From UBA5070 sp035913415 (lineage in GTDB: Bacteria; Fibrobacterota; Fibrobacteria; UBA5070): a DNA stretch of 64,000 nucleotides. The position numbers and the translations under genes are program-made. The notes beneath the pieces were generated by a model. The model was not told where the DNA came from. It worked only from the letters and a program-made list of their open reading frames with translations, and searched no databases. The DNA lies in NCBI GenBank assembly GCA_035913415.1, contig JAMIIV010000199.1, positions 10,441-74,440 on the forward strand, given 5' to 3'. Shown piece after piece: positions 1 through 10,276 of the stretch; position 1 is the stretch's first letter, and the number at the start of each line of letters is the position of its first letter.

Positions 1-1
1 G

Positions 2-865
2 GTGAAGGCGATTGCGGCGGGCAAATCCTACAGCCTGTTCTTGAAGAGCGACGGAACGGTGTGGGCGACGGGATTCAACGAACGCGGCCAGCTGGGTGAC
101 GGAACCCTGGCGAACAAGTCGACTCCGGTGCAGATTTTGACCGGGGTGAAGGCGATGGCGCCCGGTGTTTATCACAGCCTGTTCTTGAAGACCGACGGGA
201 CGGTGTGGGCGACGGGATCCAACGGTCGTGGCCAGTATGGTGACGGAACCACTGTTGGCAAGCAAACCCCGGTGCAGGTTCAGAGCGGTGTCGAGTCCAT
301 TGCTGCCGGCATGTTCTTCAGCCTGTTCCTGAAGACGGACGGAACGGCATGGGCGGCGGGGATGAGCCCTTTCGGCCAGCTGGGAGCCGGGTCCTCCGAG
401 GACAGGCCGACTGCGGTGCGGATTTTGACCGGCGTGAAGGCGATCTCTGCGGGCTATTCCCACAGTCTGTTCCTGAAGAGCGACGGGACGGCGTTGGCGA
501 CGGGATGGAACGCCTACGGTCCGTTGGGTGACGGGACCACCGAGAACAAGTTCGCTCCGGTGCAGATCTTGACCGGCGTGAAGGCGATCTCTGCGGGCTA
601 TTCCCACAGTCTGTTCCTGAAGAGCGACGGGACGGTGTGGGCTACGGGATTGAACTCCTACGGCCTGTTTGGCGATGGGACCGGCGTGGATGTGTTGACT
701 CCCGTGCAGGTGGGGGGCGGAGTGAAGGCTCTTTCTGCGGGCTATAACCACAGTCTGTTCCTCAAGACCGACGGCTCGCTCCAGGCTGCGGGGTTGAATT
801 CCGACGGCCAGCTCGGGGACGGAACGGTATCCGGAAAGTCCATTCCAGTCCAGATCAACTACTGA
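2..865 (+). CDS. RCC1-repeat protein, 5' truncated
   Basis: The reading frame is open from the window edge, so the N-terminus, including any signal peptide, is missing. The visible 287 residues are six tandem RCC1/BNR-like units of about 48 residues. Each has the pattern AG..HSLFLK.DGTVWATG.N..GQLGDGT....TPVQ, the blades of a beta-propeller. Such proteins in Fibrobacterota are usually secreted or surface-anchored, but no anchor is visible here. The frame ends with TGA just before a strong hairpin. The gene is convergent with sufB. Two units are identical over 67 bp, suggesting recent unit duplication or gene conversion. The function is unknown. Confidence 0.85.
   Translation: MKAIAAGKSYSLFLKSDGTVWATGFNERGQLGDGTLANKSTPVQILTGVKAMAPGVYHSLFLKTDGTVWATGSNGRGQYGDGTTVGKQTPVQVQSGVESIAAGMFFSLFLKTDGTAWAAGMSPFGQLGAGSSEDRPTAVRILTGVKAISAGYSHSLFLKSDGTALATGWNAYGPLGDGTTENKFAPVQILTGVKAISAGYSHSLFLKSDGTVWATGLNSYGLFGDGTGVDVLTPVQVGGGVKALSAGYNHSLFLKTDGSLQAAGLNSDGQLGDGTVSGKSIPVQINY
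425..635 (+). repeat. 67-bp exact tandem repeat within RCC1 units
   Basis: Bases 425-491 and 569-635 are identical, at a 144-bp (48-codon) period. They fall inside adjacent RCC1 units of the truncated protein. Neighbouring units are more diverged, so this pair is a recent duplication or conversion. Confidence 0.85.
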
Positions 866-876
866 GTCTGGTTTCC

Positions 877-895
877 GGCGCCGCGTAGCGGCGCC
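877..895. terminator. GC-rich hairpin after the RCC1 gene
   Basis: GGCGCCGC-GTA-GCGGCGCC is a perfect 8-bp stem 12 nt past the stop codon. No T-tract follows, so termination is inferred from position only. Confidence 0.4.
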
Positions 896-1012
896 GATGG
901 CGCCAGGGATGCCGCCCTTCGGGCCGGGACCCCGCATGCCGAAGGCGCCGGAAGGCGCGTCGGCGAGGAGGCCCGGTAGCGAGGGATGTGTTCCCGAGCG
1001 GAGGCAGCCCGA

Positions 1013-1031
1013 CCCCGGCGCGATGCCGGGG
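1013..1031 (-). terminator. hairpin downstream of sufB
   Basis: CCCCGGC-GCGAT-GCCGGGG is a perfect 7-bp stem 19 nt beyond the sufB stop on the minus strand. It lacks a U-tract and lies in a GC-rich intergenic stretch (866-1049) with several overlapping dyads. It may serve both convergent genes. Confidence 0.35.
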
Positions 1032-1049
1032 GGCGCCCCTACTGCGGGC

Positions 1050-2498
<1,449 letters not shown>

Positions 2499-2530
2499 CG
2501 GCCCCTCCCAGGGTGTCGTGTACGGGTTTA

Positions 2531-2555
2531 AAATAGTACCGGAATGGTTCGGTAT
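2531..2555 (-). promoter_or_regulatory. putative Rrf2/IscR-type operator of sufB
   Basis: The 25-bp motif contains TACCG-N8-CGGTA, a perfect dyad, and ATGGTTC. It matches 18 of 25 positions of the site in front of the Rrf2 regulator gene (5593-5617). It sits 33 nt upstream of the sufB start, where RNA polymerase would bind. The divergent lipoprotein gene begins at 2635, so the site could affect both. Confidence 0.55.
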
Positions 2556-2634
2556 CAATCGAGCGGGAGATCCGATGTCCAACGCGGCATCGCGATGTTC
2601 TATGATTTGGGGCATCGGAGGCTCGCCCGGCCCT

Positions 2635-5112
2635 ATGCAACTCACCCCTCGCGTCCATCGGTCGCTTGCCGGATTCGGCTTTGTTGCGCTGCTGACAAGC
2701 GCGGTGTTGTCGTGCCATGACGGCGGCGGAGCCACGGGAGGCGGCAACAGCGCCCTCTTCGGCACCCTGTCGGTAGGATTGCCCGACGCATCGGGAATTC
2801 CCGATCCCGACTCGGTGCTTTGGCGCACCTCCTGGACAGGCGGCAAAACCGATGTTTCCATCGATTCCGCCACCCGGAGAACCCAGGTCTCGTTCGTGTC
2901 GCCGGGGCTGGATGGCTTCGATACCGTCGCGCTGTCCAGTTGGACCCTGGGACTGCGGACAGGAGTGGGGCAGGCCGTGCGCGAGGAAGGTTCGAGGCTG
3001 CGCCTTCTGGAAGACTCCTGGACCGTGGATTCGGCCGCCTGCGCGATCCTCCAGCGCCGGCCCGTGTTGGCGCGCTCCGATGCGCTCCGGTTTCCCGCCT
3101 CGCCGGCGGGTTTGGTGCAGACCTGCGCCGCGTTGGTGGTGGCGGGTGATTCCGCCGTGGCGGGAATCCCCCCCTTCGTCCCCGTGGGCATGGATTCCGT
3201 GGCGCTGATCGACGCCATCGCCCGGAGCCTGGCACGCGAGGGGCGGTCGCTCCACGACATCGCCGCCCAGGTTCCGCGATTCGATTCGGCCACCTGGGGC
3301 CCCATCCTGCGGGAGCGGGTGGCCGCCGGGATCCTGCAGCCGCAGGAGCTCGCGGTCTTGTTGCCACCGCCCACCGTGACCCCTCCCGACACCACCGCTC
3401 CCCCAGACACTACCGTCCCCCCCGACACTGTGGCGCCCCCCGATACGACCACCCCTCCCGACACCACTGTGCCTCCCGACACCGCCTCGCCGGTGGACAC
3501 CCTCGATCCCGTTCCCCCGGACACGCTCGCGCCCGAACTGGTCTTCCTGGAAGGCCCGGAATCCGTTCCGGAGGATTCGCTGGAGGCCCGATTGGTCTGG
3601 ATGGTTCTGGACGACCGCGGCGTGGCCCGGGTGAAGGTCGACGGCATCGAGGTCCAGGTCCGGGAAGGCGTCTACGCTGTGCGACGGAAATTGACATTGG
3701 GGGCCAACGTCGCGCGGATCGTGGCCCAGGACAGCGCGGGCAACACCACCCGCGACAGCATCGTGGTGGTGCGCCGCGACCAGACCGCCCCGACCGTCGT
3801 GCTGGTGTCGCCCCACCGTGGGGCGTCCGTGCCCGACGCGACGGGAGTCATCATGTGCACATGGACGGTTTCCGACAATTCCGGGAAGGTGGTGGTGCGC
3901 GTGGGAGGCGAAGTGGTGGTCCCGGCAGCCGGCTTGCACAAGTCCGTCCGGCCCCTCGGGTACGGCCGCAACAACATCGTCCTGGAGGCCACCGACGCCT
4001 CCGGCAACCTCACTCGGGACACCTTGGACGTGTCGCGCCGCGACCAGACCCCACCGGGTCTGCAGGCGTGGGCCGGGACCGCCTCGGGCAAACTTCCGGA
4101 GGGCACCACGAACGCCTTCGTGTCGTGGGTGGCCACCGACAACCACAAGGTGGTCTCGTTCCGGATCGCGGGCACCGACGTGACGGCCCTGGGGCGGTTG
4201 GGATCGGCCAGTGCGGCCTTGCACAACGGGCGCAATTTCGTGGTGGCCGAAGCCGTCGACAGTTTCGGCAACCGCGCCCGTGATTCCATCGAGCTGGTGG
4301 TGGGGCGGCGCGTGGTGTCGGTGTCCGCGGGAGGGTACCACTTCGTGGCCCTGGATTCGGACGGTGGAGTGGTTTCGTGGGGGCGCACCGTGTCGCCGCC
4401 GCCGGTGGGAGAGCCGCTGCGGGCCGTGGCGGCCGGACGCGTCGGGGCCCTGGGAATCACCCTCGACGACCGGCTCGTGGCATGGGATACCTCGGGCGCC
4501 GTGTTGTCCTTTCCCGCGGCTGCCGCGCGGAACGTCGCCCAGGTGTTCGTCTCCGAGCAGAACTGCGCCGTGATCCTGCGGGATTCCACGCTGGTGACCT
4601 GGCGCCACGGCGCCACCACCGCCGATGTTCCGCCCACTTCCAAAGCTCTATCGATCGTCTGGGGCAGCACCTTCGGATTGGTGCACCGGCTCGACAGCAC
4701 TGTGGCGATGTGGGGTACGATGCCCGGAACCCAACCCCCGGCCGATCTGGGCAAGGTGCGGTCGCTCGGTGCCGGCGGTGGACACGCGGAGGTGGTGCGC
4801 GCCGACGGCGTGTTGCGCTGCTTCGGGTCGCCGATCTCCAACACCCCGGCCATTCCTTGCCCCGACGGCGCGAGGGGAATCCGCAGCCTGGTGTCGGGAA
4901 CCTGGCAGGGGTTGCTGCAACGGGAAGACGGCGGCATGATGGCCTGGGGCTTCAATCCCGCCGATCTCCTGATCGGTCAGGTTCCGTCAGCGGCGCCGGT
5001 TCCGGCGCAGGCGATGGCCGTCGGGCTCCACGACAACCTCGTGGTGCGACCCGACGGTCGGGTCTTCCAATGGGGGTACATGAGGTACCCTCCCCCGGCC
5101 TCGGTGCAATAG
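2635..5112 (+). CDS. large lipoprotein with Ig-like and RCC1-like domains
   Basis: The 825-aa product starts with a lipoprotein signal peptide ending in the lipobox AVLSC, so it is probably anchored to a membrane. Next come about 200 residues of unclear fold. A linker of PPDT repeats (about residues 245-295) follows, then three 80-95 residue Ig-like modules of the type DNSGKVVVRVGG...ATDASGNLTRDT. The C-terminal part has RCC1/BNR-like blades (SAGGYHFVALDSDGGVVSWG). The ATG at 2635 was chosen because the signal peptide begins there; in-frame ATGs at 2575 and about 2602 are alternatives. It lies divergently between sufB and the Rrf2 gene and looks inserted between them. Its role is unknown, possibly carbohydrate or surface binding. 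Confidence 0.85.
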   Translation: MQLTPRVHRSLAGFGFVALLTSAVLSCHDGGGATGGGNSALFGTLSVGLPDASGIPDPDSVLWRTSWTGGKTDVSIDSATRRTQVSFVSPGLDGFDTVALSSWTLGLRTGVGQAVREEGSRLRLLEDSWTVDSAACAILQRRPVLARSDALRFPASPAGLVQTCAALVVAGDSAVAGIPPFVPVGMDSVALIDAIARSLAREGRSLHDIAAQVPRFDSATWGPILRERVAAGILQPQELAVLLPPPTVTPPDTTAPPDTTVPPDTVAPPDTTTPPDTTVPPDTASPVDTLDPVPPDTLAPELVFLEGPESVPEDSLEARLVWMVLDDRGVARVKVDGIEVQVREGVYAVRRKLTLGANVARIVAQDSAGNTTRDSIVVVRRDQTAPTVVLVSPHRGASVPDATGVIMCTWTVSDNSGKVVVRVGGEVVVPAAGLHKSVRPLGYGRNNIVLEATDASGNLTRDTLDVSRRDQTPPGLQAWAGTASGKLPEGTTNAFVSWVATDNHKVVSFRIAGTDVTALGRLGSASAALHNGRNFVVAEAVDSFGNRARDSIELVVGRRVVSVSAGGYHFVALDSDGGVVSWGRTVSPPPVGEPLRAVAAGRVGALGITLDDRLVAWDTSGAVLSFPAAAARNVAQVFVSEQNCAVILRDSTLVTWRHGATTADVPPTSKALSIVWGSTFGLVHRLDSTVAMWGTMPGTQPPADLGKVRSLGAGGGHAEVVRADGVLRCFGSPISNTPAIPCPDGARGIRSLVSGTWQGLLQREDGGMMAWGFNPADLLIGQVPSAAPVPAQAMAVGLHDNLVVRPDGRVFQWGYMRYPPPASVQ

Positions 5113-5128
5113 GGGCCGCGCCCCTGGG

Positions 5129-5581
5129 TCAGGTCTGGGGTGCGCGGACGCCCTGCGTGCGCGAGCCCAGGAAGGGGCGGATCATCTGCAGGAGGGTGAT
5201 GCCCGAAAGGGAGTCGCGCAGGGCCTGGTTGATGATGCCCCAATTCAGCCGGGTGGGACATTGGGCGTGGATGCCGCAATCCTGGCCGCCGCCGTGTTCG
5301 TGGCATTCGGTGAGAGCGATGGGGCCGTCGACGGCCGCGATCACCTCTTCGAGGGTGATGGCTCCGGCGTCGCGGCTCATGTGGTACCCGCCGTTGACGC
5401 CGCGCTGGCTGAGCAGCAGTCCCGCACGGCACAACAGCTTGAGCGTCTTGTTGACCATGGGCAGACTGAGCCCCGATCGGTGGGCCAGATCGGAGGAGGA
5501 ATAGACCGTGTTGGCGCCGCCGCGCGCGAATTGGGTCATCAGCAAGATGCCGTAGTCGGCTTGTTTGGTGAGGCGGATCAT
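5129..5581 (-). CDS. Rrf2-family Fe-S-responsive regulator
   Basis: The 150-aa protein is a winged-helix Rrf2 regulator (MIRLTKQADYGILLM...SSDLAHRSGLSLPMVNKTLK...GGYHMSRD). Three cysteines, 93, 102 and 108 (C-x8-C-x5-C), occupy the Fe-S ligand loop used by IscR and SufR relatives. It therefore probably senses cluster status and controls suf genes. A perfect dyad, GAACCATTATGGTTC, lies 18-32 nt upstream of its start and suggests autoregulation. A related motif precedes sufB. It is separated from sufB by a divergent lipoprotein gene. It could equally be named sufR or iscR; no symbol is assigned because subfamily membership cannot be settled by eye. Confidence 0.88.
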   Translation of the reverse strand: MIRLTKQADYGILLMTQFARGGANTVYSSSDLAHRSGLSLPMVNKTLKLLCRAGLLLSQRGVNGGYHMSRDAGAITLEEVIAAVDGPIALTECHEHGGGQDCGIHAQCPTRLNWGIINQALRDSLSGITLLQMIRPFLGSRTQGVRAPQT

Positions 5582-5592
5582 CCTGGCAACCA

Positions 5593-5617
5593 AAATAGAA
5601 CCATTATGGTTCTGATT
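5593..5617 (-). promoter_or_regulatory. putative Rrf2 autoregulatory operator
   Basis: GAACCA-TTA-TGGTTC is a perfect inverted repeat within AAATAG...GATT. It begins 12 nt upstream of the Rrf2 start codon. It also lies 64 nt upstream of the exporter operon start at 5681, so it may control both divergent units. Confidence 0.6.
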
Positions 5618-5680
5618 GCAGAGGAGAGATTCTCGGGAATCGATCCGCTTCCTGGCGCGTCTCGGGTTTGTACCGTGGGG

Positions 5681-7093
5681 ATGCGTTCCCCGATCCGTCC
5701 TTGGAGCACCGCCTTGATCCCAGTCCTGCTCACCTTGTCCTGCTTGATGTCCGGCCCTCTCGATCTGGCTGAGGAGGCCTATCTGCGCACGGTGCTGCGC
5801 CGGAATCTTTCCCTTCGCATCGACAGCCTGGAACGCGAAGGGGTGCGTGAAGGCGTGGTCGGGGCGGCTTCGGCCCTGCGCCCCCAGGTCGGTCTGACCG
5901 GCGATGTGGCGGCCAGCCGAGGGGAAGGCGATCGCGTGGTCGAGCACCTCCAGGGATCGGCGGTGGCTCGCCAGTGGGTTCCCACCGGCGGTACGCTCGA
6001 AGGCGGACTCCTGGGAGGCGCCACCCGTGTGAGCGAGGACGGCCGGGACCGCGATGTGGACACCGCTGGTGTGGAGGTGTCGTTCACCCAGCCGTTGTTG
6101 CGCGGTCGGGGGGCCGGATCCGAGGTGGCCTTCGCGCACCGCCAGGCGGCGCTGGCCGTGAAGGTGAAGGTGCAGGGGTCGAGAGCCGTGGTGCATGCGC
6201 GCTTGCTGGAGGCGCGCTCGGCCTTCTGGAAACAATTGGCGCGCGCCCAGCTCGTGGCGGCCCGGGTCGAAGACAGTGCACGCACCGCCAAGCTGCTCGA
6301 GGCGGCTCGCACGCGCCTGGCCATCGGATCGGGCTCCGAACTGGACACCCTGCAAGCAGGTGCCGAGCACCTGAAGTCCATGTCCGACCTGCTTTCGGCC
6401 CGATCCGACGAACGTGGCGGCTGGCGCGAGATCCTGGGGCTTTCGGACAGCTCGGGGGTGGAGCTTCCGCTGCCCCAGCGAGGAGCCTTGCCACCGCCGT
6501 TGGAAGGTCCTCTGCCCGACAGTCTCGCCCTGCTGGCCCTGGCCATGGAACGTTCGCCGGAGCTCGCCCAGGCGGCGGCCCTGCTGGAGAAGGCCGAGTC
6601 GGAGCGGGATCAGCGCGGACAGGCCCGTCTGCCGAAGATGGACGCCACGGCGCTGGCCCGCCACGATCTGCTCGACGGGGGCTGGGTCCTGGGCGCCAGG
6701 GCCCGCCTGGAATGGGACATCCCCGACGGTGCGGGGCGTTCTCGGTACCGCCAGGCCCTGCTGGACCTGCACGCGGCCGGCACGCGCCGCGAGGCCGCCA
6801 AGCAGGAATTGTCGCGGCAGATCGGGGCCCTGGTGGAGTCCGTCGCGGCCTCGCGGGCGCGTCTGGACATGGCGATCCGCCTGGCTCGCGCCCAGACGCG
6901 CCGGTTGGGCGCCTCCGAGGCGGGGTGGAACCTGGGGAAGATCCCCTGGACCGATCTCTCCGCCTCGCGGCGGGATGCCCTCGATGCCGAGGCCGCCGCC
7001 TGGCAGGCGCTGGCCTCGGCGAAGATGCTGGAAGCGGAACTGGAATCGCGCACGGGCACCGGCCCGGAGCGCCTCGGATGGAGCGCGGAATGA
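5681..7093 (+). CDS. TolC-family outer-membrane efflux protein
   Basis: The 470-aa protein has an N-terminal hydrophobic signal (about residues 9-22; TLSC could act as a lipobox). It is then rich in long amphipathic helices with two related halves, as in the outer-membrane factors of tripartite exporters. Segments such as FTQPLLRGRGAGSEVAFAHR and LEWDIPDGAGRSRYRQALLD are typical of the family. The ATG at 5681 follows GTGGGG. The stop overlaps the adaptor start (ATGA), making this the first gene of a five-gene exporter operon. The transported substrate cannot be told from sequence. Confidence 0.85.
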   Translation: MRSPIRPWSTALIPVLLTLSCLMSGPLDLAEEAYLRTVLRRNLSLRIDSLEREGVREGVVGAASALRPQVGLTGDVAASRGEGDRVVEHLQGSAVARQWVPTGGTLEGGLLGGATRVSEDGRDRDVDTAGVEVSFTQPLLRGRGAGSEVAFAHRQAALAVKVKVQGSRAVVHARLLEARSAFWKQLARAQLVAARVEDSARTAKLLEAARTRLAIGSGSELDTLQAGAEHLKSMSDLLSARSDERGGWREILGLSDSSGVELPLPQRGALPPPLEGPLPDSLALLALAMERSPELAQAAALLEKAESERDQRGQARLPKMDATALARHDLLDGGWVLGARARLEWDIPDGAGRSRYRQALLDLHAAGTRREAAKQELSRQIGALVESVAASRARLDMAIRLARAQTRRLGASEAGWNLGKIPWTDLSASRRDALDAEAAAWQALASAKMLEAELESRTGTGPERLGWSAE

Positions 7094-8361
7094 CGATACG
7101 ACGGAATTTGACCAATCTCGGCATGGTGGCGTTGTGGGCCGCGCTGGCCTCCTGCAAGGGGGGCGTGCCGAAGGAAGAGGGCCGGATGGTGGTCGCTTCG
7201 GGCGCCACCCTGCGCGACGCGGTCCGGCTGTCGGGAACCGTCGAGCCGGTGGTTTCGGTGGACCTCAAGGCCGAGGTATCGGGGCGCATCGTGTCGTTGC
7301 CGCGCGAGGAGGGGGCCCAGGTCGCCAAAGGCGATCTGCTCGTGCAGCTCGATCCGGAGCCCTTTCGTCTGAAGGTCGATCGGGCGCAACTGGCCGTCGA
7401 TCGCGCGCGCCTCTCGGTGGCCACGGCCAAACGGGAGCTTTCGCGCGGTAAGGCGCTGGTGGCCACCGGAACCTTGTCGGCGGATGCCTTGGAAGATCTG
7501 GAGACGGCTTCGCGGAAGGTCGAGCTGGACGAACGCGACGCCCTGCTGCAATTGCGCGAGGCGCGCAAGGATCTCGCGAACGCGTCGGTGCGCAGCCCCA
7601 TGGCGGGTCGCCTCATCACCCTCAACGTCGAGGAGGGCGAGATGGCCTCGGCGGCGGTTTCCGCCAACGGCGGCACGGAACTGGGTGTGGTGGCCGATCC
7701 CTCGCGCATGAAAGTCACCGTGGAGGTGGGCGAGCTGGACTACGGGCGCCTGCGGCTGGGCATGCCCGTCGAGGTGGGTTCCGGAGCCGAAGGAGGAGGT
7801 TCCCGACGGGGCACGGTGAGTTTCATCTCCAGTTCGGCACGGGCGTCTTCGGGCAGTTCGGGAATCCAGGTGTTTCCGGTGGAGGTCACGCTTTCCTCCG
7901 ATTCCGCGGCCCCCCCGGGGGCCCGCGTCCGTCGCGCCCGCACCGAGGGGGCGGGTACAACGACGGAGGCCGTGCGAGGCCATGGGGATTCCACTTCCCG
8001 CGGCCAGCGCGACACCGTCCTGGCCGGCGGAAACAAGTCGGGTTCACGACGCAAATCCGGAGGCGCCAACACGGCCGGGGAAGCTCTTGTGCTGGTGCCG
8101 GGAATGACCGTCGCCGTGGATTTCGTCTTCATGGAGCGGGAGGCCTCCGTCGCCGTCCCACCGGCGGCGGTGGTCCGCAAGGGCGGGGCCTCGTTCGTGA
8201 AGGTGCGCACCGCCCAGGGGGCGCTGGAGGAGCGCAAGGTCGTGACGGGTTCCACCGACTACCGGCGCATCGAGATCGTGGAAGGGCTGTCCGCGGGTGA
8301 TTCCGTGTTCGTGGCCCAGACCGAGGCTTCGGCCAAACGCGGCCCTGGCGGACCTCCATGA
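7090..8361 (+). CDS. HlyD/RND-type periplasmic adaptor lipoprotein
   Basis: The 423-aa product has a lipoprotein signal ending ALASC. A lipoyl-like/barrel-sandwich segment follows (VSVDLKAEVSGRIVSLPREEGAQVAKGDLLVQLDPEPF), then a helical hairpin (about residues 95-165), the second half of the lipoyl domain and a beta-barrel. An unusual low-complexity insertion of about 60 residues (GARVRRART...RRKSGGANT) interrupts the barrel region. It would bridge the TolC-like channel and the MacB-like transporter. Its start overlaps the preceding stop by 4 nt; an in-frame ATG at 7078 (MERG) is the alternative. Confidence 0.88.
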   Translation: MTIRRNLTNLGMVALWAALASCKGGVPKEEGRMVVASGATLRDAVRLSGTVEPVVSVDLKAEVSGRIVSLPREEGAQVAKGDLLVQLDPEPFRLKVDRAQLAVDRARLSVATAKRELSRGKALVATGTLSADALEDLETASRKVELDERDALLQLREARKDLANASVRSPMAGRLITLNVEEGEMASAAVSANGGTELGVVADPSRMKVTVEVGELDYGRLRLGMPVEVGSGAEGGGSRRGTVSFISSSARASSGSSGIQVFPVEVTLSSDSAAPPGARVRRARTEGAGTTTEAVRGHGDSTSRGQRDTVLAGGNKSGSRRKSGGANTAGEALVLVPGMTVAVDFVFMEREASVAVPPAAVVRKGGASFVKVRTAQGALEERKVVTGSTDYRRIEIVEGLSAGDSVFVAQTEASAKRGPGGPP

Positions 8362-9053
8362 GCGGCACGAGTGGCGCCGAGGCGGTGCTGGTCACCGAAC
8401 AGCTCCGCAAGAGTTATTGGCTGGGGCGCGAGGAAGTCCCTGTACTGCACGGGATCGACTTCACCCTGGGCCGGGGTGAGTATGGCGCCATCATGGGACC
8501 GTCCGGATCGGGCAAGAGCACCCTCCTGAACATCCTGGGGTGCCTCGATCGACCCACCAGCGGCACCTATCGCATCCAGGACCGCGAGGTCTCGGGACTC
8601 AGCGAGAACCAGCTTGCCGATCTTCGTTCCGAGCACATCGGCTTCGTCTTCCAGAGCTTCCAGCTTCTGCCGCGCATGTCCATCGCGGAAAACGTCGACT
8701 TGCCGTTGCGGTACCTGGGGGTGCCACGCGCCGAGCGTCGCCGCCGCGTGACCGAGATGCTCGAGCGTCTGGGATTGGGGGGGCGTGGCAGGCACCTTCC
8801 CATGGAGGTTTCGGGAGGGCAACGGCAACGCGTGGCGATCGCGCGGGCGCTGGTCAAGAATCCCTCCATCCTGCTGGCCGACGAACCCACGGGCAACCTG
8901 GACAGCACCACCACCGGCGAGGTCCTGGACCTGTTCGACCAGCTCCACGCCGAGGGCAACACCATTTTGGTGATCACCCACGAAGCCGAAGTGGCCCACC
9001 GCGCCGGGCGGCGCTGGAAGATCCTCGACGGTCGCATGGACGAGATCGCGTGA
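8358..9053 (+). CDS. MacB/LolD-type ABC transporter ATPase
   Basis: This 231-aa ATPase has Walker A GPSGSGKST (about residues 44-52), a Q-loop FVFQSFQLLP, the signature VSGGQRQRVAIARAL, Walker B ILLADEPTGNLD and the switch His of VITHEAE. These are the features of the MacB/LolD/FtsE branch, which drives mechanotransmission exporters rather than classical importers. The stop overlaps the permease GTG start (GTGA), and the start overlaps the adaptor stop (ATGA). It would energise the two permeases that follow. Confidence 0.95.
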   Translation: MSGTSGAEAVLVTEQLRKSYWLGREEVPVLHGIDFTLGRGEYGAIMGPSGSGKSTLLNILGCLDRPTSGTYRIQDREVSGLSENQLADLRSEHIGFVFQSFQLLPRMSIAENVDLPLRYLGVPRAERRRRVTEMLERLGLGGRGRHLPMEVSGGQRQRVAIARALVKNPSILLADEPTGNLDSTTTGEVLDLFDQLHAEGNTILVITHEAEVAHRAGRRWKILDGRMDEIA

Positions 9054-10276
9054 ACGCGTCGGCGCGGGCCACCAAAGGCTGGGCGCTTCCCGTGCTTTTG
9101 GCCGTAGGCGAGGTGCGGGCCCACCTGCTGCGCTCGGCGGTGACGGCCGGAGCCGTGTTCCTGGGGGTGGGGGCCTTGCTGGTGCTCAACTCGTTGTCGC
9201 GGGGCATGGAAGCGCAGAATCGCGAGATGTACCTGCGCATGGGCGGCGCCCAGATCCTGCAAGCCACCGCGGCCAAGGCGCTGGATGCCTTCCAGGACGC
9301 CCAGTTCGCGCGCTCGCGGGGGTTGCGTCTGTCCGACGTGGATGCTCTGCGCGACCGCATGCCGGAATTCGACGCCTGGGTGCCCGAGATCGAACTCGAT
9401 CGCGAGGCCATCGCCCTGCGCGGGGTGCGCCTGCGCGCCCGGGGTACGGCCTCCACCTGGGAACGATTCGAGGTCCTGGGCATGGCGATCGATACCGCGG
9501 TGGACCTCTCGCAGGGGCGGTGGGAGAGCGGAGAGGCGGTGGCCGTGGTCGGGGCTGTCGTGGCCGAGCGCATGGGGGGCAGGGCCCGGGCCTTGGGCAA
9601 GGAAATCCTGATCCACGATCGTTCCGTGCGCGTGGCGGGGGTGTTCCGTTCGGAGGGCAAGTTCGATCGCCGCGCTCGCGAAGTGGCGGTTCCGCTGAAC
9701 TGGCATGTGCGCGTGCGAGGCGAGGCGGATCCCGCTCTGGGAACCCTGCGCGCCCGGGTGGCCGACATCGGCGCGGTGGCGCAGGCCGCGTCGGACCTGA
9801 AGACGGAATTCCTGGCGCTGCATCGCGGCGTCCCCGACGTGGACGTCTCCGACAACAGCGACCTGCTGGAGAATTCCCGCAAGACCATCCTGACGATGTC
9901 CGTCGTGACCTGGATGATCGCCGTGGTGTCGCTGCTGTCGGGCGGCATCGGCATCCTCAACGTGCAGTTGTCGTCGCTGGCCTCGCGCGTCCGCGACCTC
10001 GGCACCGCCCGGGCCTTGGGCGCCCCTTCGTCCCTGGTGTTCCGACAGGTGCTGCTGGAGAGCCTGCTGGTGGCGGCGGCGGGAGGGTTCCTGGGGTGCC
10101 TGGTCGGGCTCGTGCCGAGCCTGATCCCCTCGGGCACCCTGCCGTGGCAGCCGCAACTGGCCTTGGTGGATCTTCTCGTGGCCGTGGGGCTGGCCCTGGG
10201 GGTCGGGGTGGTGGCGGGCATCCTCCCCGCCTGGAAGGCCTCGCGACTGGATCCCGTGGAGGCCATGCGATCATGA
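9050..10276 (+). CDS. MacB/FtsX-type ABC permease, first copy
   Basis: The 408-aa membrane protein has one N-terminal transmembrane helix (about residues 20-42) and a large periplasmic MacB_PCD-like domain. The C-terminal FtsX domain has three helices, with the conserved segment LASRVRDLGTARALGAPSSLVFRQVLLESLLVAA. It starts with GTG overlapping the ATPase stop. It is followed by a second, diverged permease, so the transporter probably works as a heterodimer rather than the usual MacB homodimer with a fused ATPase. Confidence 0.9.
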   Translation: MNASARATKGWALPVLLAVGEVRAHLLRSAVTAGAVFLGVGALLVLNSLSRGMEAQNREMYLRMGGAQILQATAAKALDAFQDAQFARSRGLRLSDVDALRDRMPEFDAWVPEIELDREAIALRGVRLRARGTASTWERFEVLGMAIDTAVDLSQGRWESGEAVAVVGAVVAERMGGRARALGKEILIHDRSVRVAGVFRSEGKFDRRAREVAVPLNWHVRVRGEADPALGTLRARVADIGAVAQAASDLKTEFLALHRGVPDVDVSDNSDLLENSRKTILTMSVVTWMIAVVSLLSGGIGILNVQLSSLASRVRDLGTARALGAPSSLVFRQVLLESLLVAAAGGFLGCLVGLVPSLIPSGTLPWQPQLALVDLLVAVGLALGVGVVAGILPAWKASRLDPVEAMRS

